The notes beneath the pieces were generated by a model. The model saw only the letters and a program-made list of their open reading frames with translations. It had not been told where the DNA came from and did no database searches. This document shows, one piece after another, positions 20,029-28,373 of a DNA stretch of 33,729 nucleotides. Source of the stretch: JAMWCX01 sp964352425. Lineage in GTDB: Bacteria > Omnitrophota > Gorgyraeia > 2-01-FULL-45-10. Positions within the stretch are counted from its first letter, which is position 1. The number at the start of each line of letters is the position of its first letter. The stretch is taken from contig CAYGRZ010000012.1 in NCBI GenBank assembly GCA_964352425.1, positions 1 to 33,729 on the forward strand, in the 5' to 3' direction. The translations under genes and the position numbers were made by a program.

Positions 20029-21798
20029 TCAGCGGTAAAACTCTTTTAGCAGATTCTCTTTTTTCAGGTTGCGCAGCGCCTCTATGACATACCTTTTGTT
20101 CTGCGGTTGCCTGTATTGTATGAGGGCCCTTTGCAATGTACGCTCCCTGCCCTTCGCCACGTATACGCTTTTGCCGGTAAACGGGTCCTTCCCGGTATAA
20201 TACATGCACCCGGCTGCGGTCATCGGTAGCGGCAGGTAATCCTGGATCTGTTCCGGGTTGATGTCCATCGATTTGAGCGCGAGCGCCATTGTGAGCGTGT
20301 CCTCCAGCGTTGCTCCCGGGTGGCCGACGATGAAGTAATTGACGAGGAACTGCTCTTTGCGCAAAGCTTTATTGACGGCATTGAACCTTTCAACGAACTT
20401 CCCGTATATTGTGAAGGACGGCTTGTTCATAAGCCGCAGGATATGGTCTTCGGTATGTTCCGGGGCAACTTTCAGCTGTCCGCTGACATGGTATTCGCAC
20501 AGACTTTTAAGGAATCTGTCCGAATCAGCGTCGGTCAGGATGTCGTACCTGATACCGCTTCCGATAAAGATATTTTTTACGCCCGGTATCCTGGCTGCCG
20601 CGGCCCACAGGTCAAGGGTCTTGCCGTATCCGGGGTCCAGGCCGCTGCATTTTTCCGGCACCAGGCACTTGCGGTTGGCGCAGGCGCCGTCTCTTTCCCA
20701 GAGCTGGCAGGAGGCCTGATACAGGTTGGCTGTCGGGCCGCCGATATCCGTTATCGTGCCCCTGAAATCTTCGCGTCCGGCGATGAGCTTTATCTCATCC
20801 AGGATCGATCCTTGGCTGCGGCTCTGGACGATCCGCCCCTGGTGGGCGAAGAGCGAGCAGAAGCTGCATTCTCCGGGACATCCCCTGTGGGAGATGACCG
20901 AGAACTTGACCGTCTCAAATCCGGGAACGCCGCCGAAAGTCTTGTAGGCCGGGTGGGGGCTGCGCGTGTAGTCAAGGCCGTAGACGGCATCCATCTCGGC
21001 TTCGCTTAAAGGGCGCGCGGGCGCAAACTGTATGACGAACCGCTCGCCGTGCTTCTGGACGATAGTCTTGCCCCTGAACGGGTCGTGCTCGCGGTAGGCC
21101 GCTTCGAACGCAGTGTTGAACGCATCTTTATCCGAGGCAGCCTCTTCGAAAGATGCGATCCTGGTATAGTTTTTTAAGCCGTCAAACGAGTTCCTTACGA
21201 CAACGGTGCCCTGTATGCCGTCCAGCGATCGTACGCTCTCCCCCTTATTGAGCCGCCCGGCGATCTCCACGATCTGCTTCTCGCCCATTCCGTAGACAAG
21301 GATGTCCGCCTTCGAGTCGAGGATGATCGAGCGCCTGACCTTGTCCGACCAGTAATCGTAATGAGCCAGGCGCCTCAGGCTGGCCTCGATACCGCCTATT
21401 ACGACGACTGCGTTCGGGAATGCTTCCCGGATCCTGTTCGCGTATATGAGGGTAGCGCGGTCGGGTCTTAAGCCCGATTTTCCGCCGGGCGAGTAGTCGT
21501 CGTCGCTCCGCGGTTTCCGGTTCGCCGTGTAATGGGCGACCATCGAGTCGAGGTTGCCCGCGGTGACGCCGAAGAAGAGCCTGGGCCTGCCAAGCTTTTT
21601 AAAATCATCGATTGTTTTCACGTCCGGCTGCGCGATGATGCCGACCTTGTACCCGGCGTCTTCGAGGACCCTTCCGATCACGGCCGCTCCGTACGAAGGA
21701 TGGTCGACATAGGCGTCGCCGGTGACAAGGATGACGTCGAGCGTGTCCCAGCCGCGCGCATCCATATCCTGTCGTGAGATCGGCAGAAGGTCAGGCAT
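20029..21798 (-). CDS. ygiQ: YgiQ-family radical SAM protein
   Basis: Very characteristic: MPDLLPISRQDMDARGWDTL, DVILVTGDAYVDHPSYGAAV (cobalamin-binding-like N-terminus), VVIGGIEASLRRLAHYDYWS, then the radical-SAM cluster HRGCPGECSFCSLFAHQGR at C307, C311 and C314, and VAPEHTEDHILRLMNKPSF with YFIVGHPGATLEDTLTMALA. Length 589 aa is slightly shorter than the long proteobacterial forms. YgiQ proteins are widespread radical-SAM enzymes without an established substrate. The start overlaps the HAD gene by 8 bases and the downstream radical-SAM gene follows at once, so the three genes are probably one transcription unit. Confidence 0.92.
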   Translation of the reverse strand: MPDLLPISRQDMDARGWDTLDVILVTGDAYVDHPSYGAAVIGRVLEDAGYKVGIIAQPDVKTIDDFKKLGRPRLFFGVTAGNLDSMVAHYTANRKPRSDDDYSPGGKSGLRPDRATLIYANRIREAFPNAVVVIGGIEASLRRLAHYDYWSDKVRRSIILDSKADILVYGMGEKQIVEIAGRLNKGESVRSLDGIQGTVVVRNSFDGLKNYTRIASFEEAASDKDAFNTAFEAAYREHDPFRGKTIVQKHGERFVIQFAPARPLSEAEMDAVYGLDYTRSPHPAYKTFGGVPGFETVKFSVISHRGCPGECSFCSLFAHQGRIVQSRSQGSILDEIKLIAGREDFRGTITDIGGPTANLYQASCQLWERDGACANRKCLVPEKCSGLDPGYGKTLDLWAAAARIPGVKNIFIGSGIRYDILTDADSDRFLKSLCEYHVSGQLKVAPEHTEDHILRLMNKPSFTIYGKFVERFNAVNKALRKEQFLVNYFIVGHPGATLEDTLTMALALKSMDINPEQIQDYLPLPMTAAGCMYYTGKDPFTGKSVYVAKGRERTLQRALIQYRQPQNKRYVIEALRNLKKENLLKEFYR

Positions 21799-22441
21799 GA
21801 GTTATCGAAACGATCTTTCTGTAGACTTCCCGGAAGTCCCTGGTCCTGCAGTCATAATCTGCTATCCTGGAAAGTTCTTTGCTTGACGAATTGAAGGAGA
21901 TCGAATACCCGGAGTTTTTGGCAAGCGGTATGTCCCCCTCGCTGTCGCCCACGCTGATGACCTCGTGAGGCTTGACGTTGAACTTCTTATAGATATGGGA
22001 GAGCACCGTATGTTTCGCGCCGTGCTCGAGATTGATTGTGACGCCGCCGGTCAAAAGGCCGTTACGCGACCTGAGGCGGTTGGATATGGCGTAGTCGAAC
22101 CCGAGCTCCGTGCGGACCCTGTCGGTCATGAACTGCAATCCCGTCGATACTGCAACAAGCCTGAAACCGAGCTTTTTAAGCTTCGCTATCGCCGGGACGG
22201 CATTTTTGGAATAGCGGACGCCTTCGAATAACCGCCGTATCCTCTTTTCCGACATCCCCTTCCAATGCGCGGCGTCCAGCTCGCAGAACGTCCTGTATGA
22301 TATCTTGCCGGCGAAGAAGTCCTCCTGGTACCGGAAGGCGCGGCGCGTCCAGAGCCTGAGCTTCTCGTGGATAAAGCGCCAGGAGCTTATGTGCCTGGTA
22401 ATCGTGCCGTCGATGTCGAATACGATTAATTTGTATCTCAT
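21791..22441 (-). CDS. HAD-IB family phosphatase (SerB-like)
   Basis: The 216-aa product has HAD motif I FDIDGT (nucleophile and acid Asp), motif II VSTGLQF with Ser/Thr, and motifs III/IV in VKPHEVISVGDSEGDIPLAK (GDSxGD). A helical cap lies between motifs I and II (WRFIHEKLRLWTRRAFRYQE, KISYRTFCELDAAHWKGMSE), typical of subclass I/IB such as phosphoserine phosphatase. The substrate cannot be read from the sequence. The ATG at 22441 has no clear ribosome site. Its end overlaps ygiQ by 8 bases. Confidence 0.85.
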   Translation of the reverse strand: MRYKLIVFDIDGTITRHISSWRFIHEKLRLWTRRAFRYQEDFFAGKISYRTFCELDAAHWKGMSEKRIRRLFEGVRYSKNAVPAIAKLKKLGFRLVAVSTGLQFMTDRVRTELGFDYAISNRLRSRNGLLTGGVTINLEHGAKHTVLSHIYKKFNVKPHEVISVGDSEGDIPLAKNSGYSISFNSSSKELSRIADYDCRTRDFREVYRKIVSITHA

Positions 22442-22460
22442 CGCAAACCGAGGTTATGTT

Positions 22461-22520
22461 TAGTCGACAGTCCATAGTCGACAGATAAAGCTTTGTCTGT
22501 GGACTGTGGTCTGTGGACTA
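22461..22520. repeat. Long imperfect hairpin made of tandem 10-mers
   Basis: Arms 22461-22485 and 22496-22520 match as complements in 21 of 25 bases, with a 10-base centre holding AAAGCTTT. Each arm itself repeats a short unit: TAGTCGACAG-TCCA-TAGTCGACAG on one side and CTGTGGACT-type units on the other. The DUF296 stop codon is the outer end of the right arm. No T-run follows on the minus strand, so it is not a standard terminator; it may protect the mRNA end or be a dispersed repeat. Confidence 0.65.
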
Positions 22521-22958
22521 ATCAATGATTTTCAATAGATTCAATCCCGTCTTCGGATCGATATCCTTCGTCGCCTTCACGCCCTTCAGCTCAAAGACGA
22601 CGGCCTCTATCACAAGGAATACTTCCGAGCGTTTCCTGATGCAGCCGGTCAATGTCTTCAGTTTCTTCCCCATCGCCGTATGAACATGGATCTGCGGACC
22701 CTTCTTATTTGTGAATATCGTCCCGATGCCCATGACCTCCCAGGCGCCGTCGAAGCGGACCCAGTTCGCTTCGGGCGGTATGACCGGTCTCTTCGGGCCG
22801 GTAACGAGGTCGCCTTTCTTTAATGCGCCGATAAAGACGATCGTGGCCGCCTTCAGGCTCTCTTTTCGCGCAAACGTGACGAGTGAGTCGACGAAGACAT
22901 CGCCGTGATCAAATTTCAGCAGGAATATGCGTCCGAGCTTTGCGTCAGTGTAGTGCAT
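22518..22958 (-). CDS. PPC/DUF296 domain protein
   Basis: Encodes 146 aa with the PPC (plants and prokaryotes conserved) fold: RIFLLKFDHGDVFVDSLVTF, ATIVFIGALKKGDLVTGPKR, WEVMGIGTIFTNKKGPQIHV, HTAMGKKLKTLTGCIRKRSE and VFLVIEAVVFELKGVKATKD. The GPQIHVHTAMG block with His residues is the conserved core (family: PxxHxHxxxg). In plants the domain is fused to AT-hooks; bacterial single-domain proteins have no settled role. A TAAGGAG site lies five to six bases before the ATG at 22958. It follows atpC by about 50 bases and may be transcribed with the ATP synthase operon. Confidence 0.85.
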   Translation of the reverse strand: MHYTDAKLGRIFLLKFDHGDVFVDSLVTFARKESLKAATIVFIGALKKGDLVTGPKRPVIPPEANWVRFDGAWEVMGIGTIFTNKKGPQIHVHTAMGKKLKTLTGCIRKRSEVFLVIEAVVFELKGVKATKDIDPKTGLNLLKIID

Positions 22959-23009
22959 GGTGAGCTCCTTACATTTTTTAATACCGGGCCGGTGGCAGGT
23001 TATTATGCG

Positions 23010-23261
23010 TCAATCAAGCAGCAGGACGGCGTTATTGTGCGAGACTTCCAGGAAACCGTTCGACCTCGAATCTATGACCGATACCTCGCCCGACGGGCTC
23101 CTGAGCGTTATCCTGCCCGGCACGAGCGTCGTCACGAGGCTGGCATGGTTCGCGAGTATCCCCAGGTAACCTAATTCTCCGGGCGCGACGAGCGACGTAG
23201 CCTGGCCCTGGAACACATACTTGACGGGCGTCATGATGGTGACGTTGAACGTGTCTGCCAT
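23010..23261 (-). CDS. atpC: ATP synthase F1 epsilon subunit, short form
   Basis: The 83-aa product is the N-terminal beta-sandwich of epsilon: FNVTIMTPVKYVFQGQATSL, VAPGELGYLGILANHASLVT and TLVPGRITLRSPSGEVSVID. Typical epsilons of about 130-140 aa add two C-terminal helices that inhibit ATP hydrolysis; these are absent here, and the stop falls directly after the barrel (EVSHNNAVLLLD). It still carries the region that contacts gamma and the c-ring. Short epsilons are known from some anaerobes such as Chlorobium. It is the last atp gene, 8 bases after atpD. Confidence 0.93.
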   Translation of the reverse strand: MADTFNVTIMTPVKYVFQGQATSLVAPGELGYLGILANHASLVTTLVPGRITLRSPSGEVSVIDSRSNGFLEVSHNNAVLLLD

Positions 23262-23269
23262 AACGGCCG

Positions 23270-24676
23270 CTAGCCCCCGTTCTTAAGTTTATCGGCCTTT
23301 CCCATGGCTTCCTCTATAGGCCCGACCATGTAGAATGCCTGCTCGGGCAGGTCGTCGAGCTTACCGTCCACGATCATGCGGAATCCTTTGATCGTGTCGT
23401 CCAGCTTCACGTATCTGCCCTGTATGCCGGTGTATTGTTCTGCGACAAAGAACGGCTGCGACAGGAATTTTTGGATCTTTCTGGCCCTGCTCACGATGAG
23501 CTTGTCCTCGTCAGACAGCTCATCGATACCGAGGATGGCTATGATATCGCGCAGGTCCTTATATCTCTGAAGTATTTTTTGTACCGCGAGCGCGGTATCA
23601 TAGTGCTCGTCTCCCAGTATACGCGCGTTCATGATCCTGGATGTAGAATCGAGCGGGTCGACGGCCGGATATATGCCGAGTTCCGATATCTGGCGCGAAA
23701 GCACCATCATCGCGTCGAGGTGGGAGAATGTCGTGGCCGGTGCCGGATCGGTGATATCATCCGCGGGGACGTAGACAGCCTGCACCGAGGTTATGGAGCC
23801 GCGCCTGGTCGAGACGATCCTCTCCTGGAGCTGCGCCATCTCCGTGCCGAGGCTCGGCTGGTATCCGACCGCCGACGGCATCCTGCCCAGCAGCGTGGAG
23901 ACCTCGGAGCCCGCCTGCACGTACCTGTAGATATTGTCTATGAAGAGCAGGACATCCATCCCCTCCTCGTCCCTGAAATGTTCAGCCATCGTAACGGCCG
24001 AGAGCCCGACCCGGAATCTCGCGCCCGGCGGCTCGCTCATCTCGCCGAATACGAGCGCGGTCTTCTTTATAACGCGCGACTGGTTCAGCTCGCGCCAGAG
24101 GTCATTACCTTCTCTCGTGCGTTCGCCGATGCCGCCGAAGACTGACACTCCCGCGTGCTCGGCAGCGATGGTGCGTATAAGCTCCATGACTATGACCGTC
24201 TTGCCTACGCCCGCACCTCCGAATAGCCCGATCTTTCCGCCTTTCGGATATGGCGCCAGGAGGTCTATCACCTTTATGCCTGTCTCGAGCATCGAGGATA
24301 CCGGTACCTGCTCTTCAAATGACGGCGGTTGCTTGTGTATAACCGCCCTCTTATCAGGCTCGGGCACGCTGCCCTTGCCGTCTATCGGCTCACCAAGGAG
24401 ATTAAAGACCCTGCCAAGCGTCTGGCCGCCTACGGGGACACTGATAGGCGCGCCCGTATCGGTCGCCTTCATCCCCCGCACGAGACCCTCTGTCGGCCCC
24501 AGCGCTATGCAGCGCGCGGCATTATTTCCTATGAGCTGCTCAACCTCAAGCGTCAGGTTGATATTCTTTTCGGGATCCTCTATCTTTACGGCATGCATGA
24601 TCTCGGGCGTTTCCTTCTCCGGGAAACGTATATCAACTATAGGGCCTATGACCTGGATTACTTCGCCATCCGCCAT
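23270..24676 (-). CDS. atpD: ATP synthase F1 beta subunit (catalytic)
   Basis: The 468-aa protein has the expected motifs: N-terminal IQVIGPIVDIRFPE, Walker A GLFGGAGVGKTVIVMELIRT, the catalytic Glu region VFGGIGERTREGNDLWRELN, the Walker B region MDVLLFIDNIYRYVQAGSEV, GRMPSAVGYQPSLGTEMAQL and TSVQAVYVPADDITDPAPAT. Length and content are standard. It forms the catalytic sites of F1 together with alpha. It starts 3 bases after atpG, and atpC follows 8 bases downstream. Confidence 0.98.
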   Translation of the reverse strand: MADGEVIQVIGPIVDIRFPEKETPEIMHAVKIEDPEKNINLTLEVEQLIGNNAARCIALGPTEGLVRGMKATDTGAPISVPVGGQTLGRVFNLLGEPIDGKGSVPEPDKRAVIHKQPPSFEEQVPVSSMLETGIKVIDLLAPYPKGGKIGLFGGAGVGKTVIVMELIRTIAAEHAGVSVFGGIGERTREGNDLWRELNQSRVIKKTALVFGEMSEPPGARFRVGLSAVTMAEHFRDEEGMDVLLFIDNIYRYVQAGSEVSTLLGRMPSAVGYQPSLGTEMAQLQERIVSTRRGSITSVQAVYVPADDITDPAPATTFSHLDAMMVLSRQISELGIYPAVDPLDSTSRIMNARILGDEHYDTALAVQKILQRYKDLRDIIAILGIDELSDEDKLIVSRARKIQKFLSQPFFVAEQYTGIQGRYVKLDDTIKGFRMIVDGKLDDLPEQAFYMVGPIEEAMGKADKLKNGG

Positions 24677-24679
24677 CGT

Positions 24680-25534
24680 CTATCCTTTCAAGGCCTCGGC
24701 AGACATCGCTATCTCGAGAATCTCTTTCGTAATGGCTGCCTGCCTTGCCTTGTTTCGTGCCATCGTCAGTGCATATATCAAATCGTCCGCATTATCCGTA
24801 GCTGTCTTCATGGCGAGCATGCGCGCCGAGTGTTCTGCGGTAAACGCATCGAGGATGATGACGCGCATCCTGTTCAGGAGATATGCCGGGACGAGCGCGC
24901 CCATGACCCGATCAGCATCGGGTTCGAGTATGAAATACTTTCTTTTGCTGTGTCCTGATTCGATGGGCAGGAATTTATCTATTGTTGTCGCATGCCGCAA
25001 TGAGGCGCTGAAATGGGTATAGGCGATGTATATCTCGTCCACTTCGCCCGATGAATACATCTCTATCATGTCACTGGCTATCCGGTCAGAGAGCGCTTCC
25101 GAATATCGCCCGTACAGGCCGAGATACGACTTTTCTACAGGATACTCATGCTTCGTAAAATATGAGAAGGATTCCTTGCCAACCGTGATCATGCGTATCG
25201 CGCCTCTTTCGCGGCCATCCAGAAATGCCCCGGCATGCCGGATGATGTTGTGATTGTATGCGCCGCAGAGACCCGTATCGGACGTTATTACGCAGACCCC
25301 GGTCCTGGCTATATGCTCACGCGCCCTGATGAGCGGATGCCTCGACAGCGGCATATCCGCAATAAGGTCCTTCATGATCGATTCGAGGTTTGAGAAGTAC
25401 GGCCTGAAGGCATAGAAGGCCTTCTTCACGCGGTTCAGCTTGGCGGCGGAGACCATCTCCATGGCGCGCGTGATCTTCCTGGTGTTTTCGATGCCCCTGA
25501 TCCTGGATTTTATCTGCCGTAAGGTCTGTATCAT
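24680..25534 (-). CDS. atpG: ATP synthase F1 gamma subunit
   Basis: The 284-aa product starts MIQTLRQIKSRIRGIENTRK and has the N-terminal helix ITRAMEMVSAAKLNRVKKAF, ITSDTGLCGAYNHNIIRHAG and the C-terminal helix ALTMARNKARQAAITKEILE, the three most conserved blocks of gamma, the rotor shaft. The length is usual. It overlaps atpA by ATGA (25534-25531), so it is coupled to alpha translation. Confidence 0.96.
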   Translation of the reverse strand: MIQTLRQIKSRIRGIENTRKITRAMEMVSAAKLNRVKKAFYAFRPYFSNLESIMKDLIADMPLSRHPLIRAREHIARTGVCVITSDTGLCGAYNHNIIRHAGAFLDGRERGAIRMITVGKESFSYFTKHEYPVEKSYLGLYGRYSEALSDRIASDMIEMYSSGEVDEIYIAYTHFSASLRHATTIDKFLPIESGHSKRKYFILEPDADRVMGALVPAYLLNRMRVIILDAFTAEHSARMLAMKTATDNADDLIYALTMARNKARQAAITKEILEIAMSAEALKG

Positions 25535-27051
25535 GGTTTGAGTTTTGTCACAAATTCTATCTTGAACGCCGTAATGGCGATGTCCAGTTTTTGTTTCAGC
25601 TCGTCTGTCAATTCGTTCTTCATGGCTATCTCATGCTCGACTTCGGCGAAATTCTTATCCATATATTGATAGAACCGAGCCTCGAACTTCCTCACGGAGG
25701 CGACGGAAAGATCATCCAGGAAGCCGTTCGTGCCTGCGTATATGATCATCACCTGTTTAGCAACCGGGATGGGCGTATATTGGCCCTGCTTCAATATCTC
25801 TATCATGCGCTCGCCCCGAACAAGCTGCGACTGGGTAGTCTTGTCGAGTTCCGAGCCGAACTGCGTGAAGACGATCATCTCGCGGTATTGGGCCAGATCG
25901 AGGCGCAGGCGGCCTGCCACCTGTTTCATGGCCCTGGTTTGCGCATTGCCGCCGACTCTCGATACGGACAGGCCGACGTTTATGGCCGGCCTCACCCCTG
26001 CGTAGAACAGGTCCGTGTCGAGATATATCTGGCCGTCGGTAATGGAAATGACATTCGTGGGTATATAGCTCGTTATGTCGCCGGCCTGCGTCTCTATGAT
26101 CGGTATGGCGGTAAGGGAACCGCCGCCCAGCTCATCGGTGAGCTTTGCCGCGCGTTCGAGGAGCCGCGAGTGCAGATAGAATATGTCGCCCGGATATGCC
26201 TCCCTGCCCGGCGGCCGGCGCAGGAGAAGCGACAGCTGCCTGTAGGCCTGCGCGTGTTTGGATAGATCGTCGTATATGATGAGGGCGTGCTTGCCGGAAT
26301 AAAGAAATTCCTCGGCGATGGCGCACCCCGCGTACGGCGCCAGATACTGCAGGGATGCGGCGGCGCGCGACGAGGCGCTGACGATCGTCGTGTATTCCAT
26401 CGCGCCGTTCTGCTGCAGGGTCTCCGATACGGAAACGATATTCGACATCTTCTGCCCTATCGCGACGTATATGCAGAAGACGCCCTTGCCCTTCTGGTTT
26501 ATTATGGTGTCGATCGCGATGGCCGTTTTCCCGATCTGGCGGTCCGCGATGATGAGCTCACGCTGCCCCCGTCCGATCGGTATCATCGAGTCGATCGCCT
26601 TTATGCCCGTCTGGAGCGGTTCCTTGACGGGCTGCCTGTCGACGACGCCGGGCGCCTTCGCCTCCAGCGGCCGGAATCTGTGCGTCTCTATCGGGCCCTT
26701 GCCGTCGATCGGCTTTCCCAGCGCGTTCACGACCCTGCCGATGAGCGAGGTGCCGACCGGCATCTCGGCGATCCTGCCGGTCCTCTTTACGAGATCTCCT
26801 TCCCTGATATTCTCTTCGGAACCCAGTATGACGACGCCGACGTTATCCTCTTCAAGGTTGAGCACTATGCCGAGAAGTCCGTCAGGGAACTGGACGAGCT
26901 CGCCCATCATGACGTCGTCGAGGCCGTAAATAAGCGCGATGCCGTCGCCGACCTGAAGAACGGTGCCGACGGAGTCGACCCTCACCCGTGTCTTGTATTT
27001 TTCCAGCTCTTTCTGCAGTATCGCGGTTATCTCGTCCGGCCGTATGTCCAT
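25531..27051 (-). CDS. atpA: ATP synthase F1 alpha subunit
   Basis: The 506-aa protein shows VDSVGTVLQVGDGIALIYGL near the start, TGIKAIDSMIPIGRGQRELI, the P-loop IADRQIGKTAIAIDTIINQK, ALIIYDDLSKHAQAYRQLSL, LLRRPPGREAYPGDIFYLHS and SITDGQIYLDTDLFYAGVRP then AINVGLSVSRVGG. These are the hallmark blocks of the non-catalytic alpha subunit. The P-loop reads ADRQIGKT where many proteins have GDRQTGKT, a small variation. It starts 1 base after the atpH stop and overlaps atpG by 4 bases. Confidence 0.97.
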   Translation of the reverse strand: MDIRPDEITAILQKELEKYKTRVRVDSVGTVLQVGDGIALIYGLDDVMMGELVQFPDGLLGIVLNLEEDNVGVVILGSEENIREGDLVKRTGRIAEMPVGTSLIGRVVNALGKPIDGKGPIETHRFRPLEAKAPGVVDRQPVKEPLQTGIKAIDSMIPIGRGQRELIIADRQIGKTAIAIDTIINQKGKGVFCIYVAIGQKMSNIVSVSETLQQNGAMEYTTIVSASSRAAASLQYLAPYAGCAIAEEFLYSGKHALIIYDDLSKHAQAYRQLSLLLRRPPGREAYPGDIFYLHSRLLERAAKLTDELGGGSLTAIPIIETQAGDITSYIPTNVISITDGQIYLDTDLFYAGVRPAINVGLSVSRVGGNAQTRAMKQVAGRLRLDLAQYREMIVFTQFGSELDKTTQSQLVRGERMIEILKQGQYTPIPVAKQVMIIYAGTNGFLDDLSVASVRKFEARFYQYMDKNFAEVEHEIAMKNELTDELKQKLDIAITAFKIEFVTKLKP

Positions 27052-27052
27052 A

Positions 27053-27598
27053 TCATGCCACCTTAAGATTGGTCAGCTTTTCTCTCAGGTCGCTCAGGCG
27101 CCGCTTTACCGTGCCGTCTATAATGGTATTCCCGATCCTGACATATATGCCGCCGAGAAGATCCGAGTCGAGCTCAACGTACATATGGAGCTTCTTCCTG
27201 AATCGCGCCTCAAGATCATTCTTGATCCTCAGCAGGACATCGGTATCGAGCGGGTAGCTTGTCTTCAGCTGGGCGTCGATCTCGTCACCGTGGGCGTACT
27301 TTATTCTCGCGTATTCAGCGATATCGTCAAACAACTCGATGCGGTTCTTTACGATAAGGAATTTGAGGAAATCCCTCGAATTCTCCGAAAATCCATCGGC
27401 GAAGACCGTATCGATCATGCCGCACTTTTCAGCACTGGTTATCTGAAGGCTTTCGATGAACCTCCGAAAGTCCGGATTGTCATGGTATATCCTTTTCATG
27501 AGCTGCAGTTCCTCGAAGCCTCGCTTGAAGCCGATGGAGGCGCTTGCAGTATTAAGAAAAGCGTCGGCATATCTTTTCGACAGGACGATATTTCTCAC
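27053..27598 (-). CDS. atpH: ATP synthase delta subunit
   Basis: Encodes 181 aa of the delta/OSCP family, which links the peripheral stalk to the top of F1. Conserved features are the N-terminal KRYADAFLNTAS, FRRFIESLQITSAEKCGMID, FLKFLIVKNRIELFDDIAEY and the C-terminal VELDSDLLGGIYVRIGNTII then DGTVKRRLSDLREKL. It starts with GTG at 27598, overlapping the atpF stop as GTGA. Confidence 0.93.
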   Translation of the reverse strand: MRNIVLSKRYADAFLNTASASIGFKRGFEELQLMKRIYHDNPDFRRFIESLQITSAEKCGMIDTVFADGFSENSRDFLKFLIVKNRIELFDDIAEYARIKYAHGDEIDAQLKTSYPLDTDVLLRIKNDLEARFRKKLHMYVELDSDLLGGIYVRIGNTIIDGTVKRRLSDLREKLTNLKVA

Positions 27599-28089
27599 TT
27601 CTTCTCCATCTCTTTCAGGAACCGCTCGACGATCTTCCGGTCTTCCACATCGGAGAGCTTCTCCTGCACGACTTGTTCGGCCACGCGCACCGTGAGGTCG
27701 ACCATCGTGTCCTTCAGTTCCTCCTTTGCCCGCGCCAGTTCCGCCTTGATCGATCCTTTGGCATTGTCGACCATCTTCTCTGCGTCGATCTGGGCGTTCT
27801 TACGGATCTCGTCGGCAATCCGCCTTCCTTCCTTTATGGCATCCTGGATCCTCGCGCGGCTGGTCTCATCAATGGCTGCGAGCCGCGATTCATAGCCCTT
27901 TCTCATAACTTCGACATCAGAGCGCGCAGTCTCTATTTCTTTGAGCTCCGAGGCGATGCGCTGGCTTCTGTCATCAAGGATCTTGAGGAACTTCTTCCAC
28001 AGGAAAACGCGCAGGATGACGAGCGCAAGCAGGAAACAGACCAACTGCGCAACGATCTCGCTTGCGCTAAGCAGCTTGAGGAGCTCCAT
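27595..28089 (-). CDS. atpF: ATP synthase Fo b subunit
   Basis: The 164-aa protein has one N-terminal membrane helix (EIVAQLVCFLLALVILRVFL, about residues 11-30), a KKFLKILDDRSQRIASELKE hinge and a long charged coiled coil to the end (AKEELKDTMVDLTVRVAEQV). This is the normal layout of b, the peripheral stalk. It starts 17 bases after atpE and overlaps atpH by 4 bases. Confidence 0.94.
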   Translation of the reverse strand: MELLKLLSASEIVAQLVCFLLALVILRVFLWKKFLKILDDRSQRIASELKEIETARSDVEVMRKGYESRLAAIDETSRARIQDAIKEGRRIADEIRKNAQIDAEKMVDNAKGSIKAELARAKEELKDTMVDLTVRVAEQVVQEKLSDVEDRKIVERFLKEMEKK

Positions 28090-28106
28090 AATTCATTCCT
28101 CTGCTA

Positions 28107-28343
28107 TTATATTTTCCCGGATAACGCGAAGACGAATACGAGCGCGTATATCGTTATCGCCTCGATGAACGCGCAGCCGGTGGCCATGTTTATGAGAATT
28201 TTCATCGACGCTTCCGGCTGCCTGCCGGTCGCTTCCATAGCCGCAGCCACCGCCCTACCCAGGGCTATGGCCGACCCGACAGCGGCTACTCCAAGCCCTA
28301 TCGGCAACGCGAATGCCAGCACCATTTTGTAATCCATCTTCAA
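28107..28343 (-). CDS. atpE: ATP synthase Fo c subunit
   Basis: Encodes 78 aa with two membrane helices and the polar loop ATGRQPEA, typical of c. The ion-binding Glu is in helix 2 (AFIEAITIYALVFVF). The Na+ ligands of Ilyobacter-type c subunits are not all present: the helix 1 Gln position reads AIALGRA (Leu) and the Ser after Glu is Ala (EAIT). I therefore predict H+ coupling, though this rests on a by-eye alignment. It lies 30 bases after atpB. Confidence 0.96.
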   Translation of the reverse strand: MKMDYKMVLAFALPIGLGVAAVGSAIALGRAVAAAMEATGRQPEASMKILINMATGCAFIEAITIYALVFVFALSGKI

Positions 28344-28373
28344 CCCCCTTTTTTTGTATAAATCGTTTTACGG

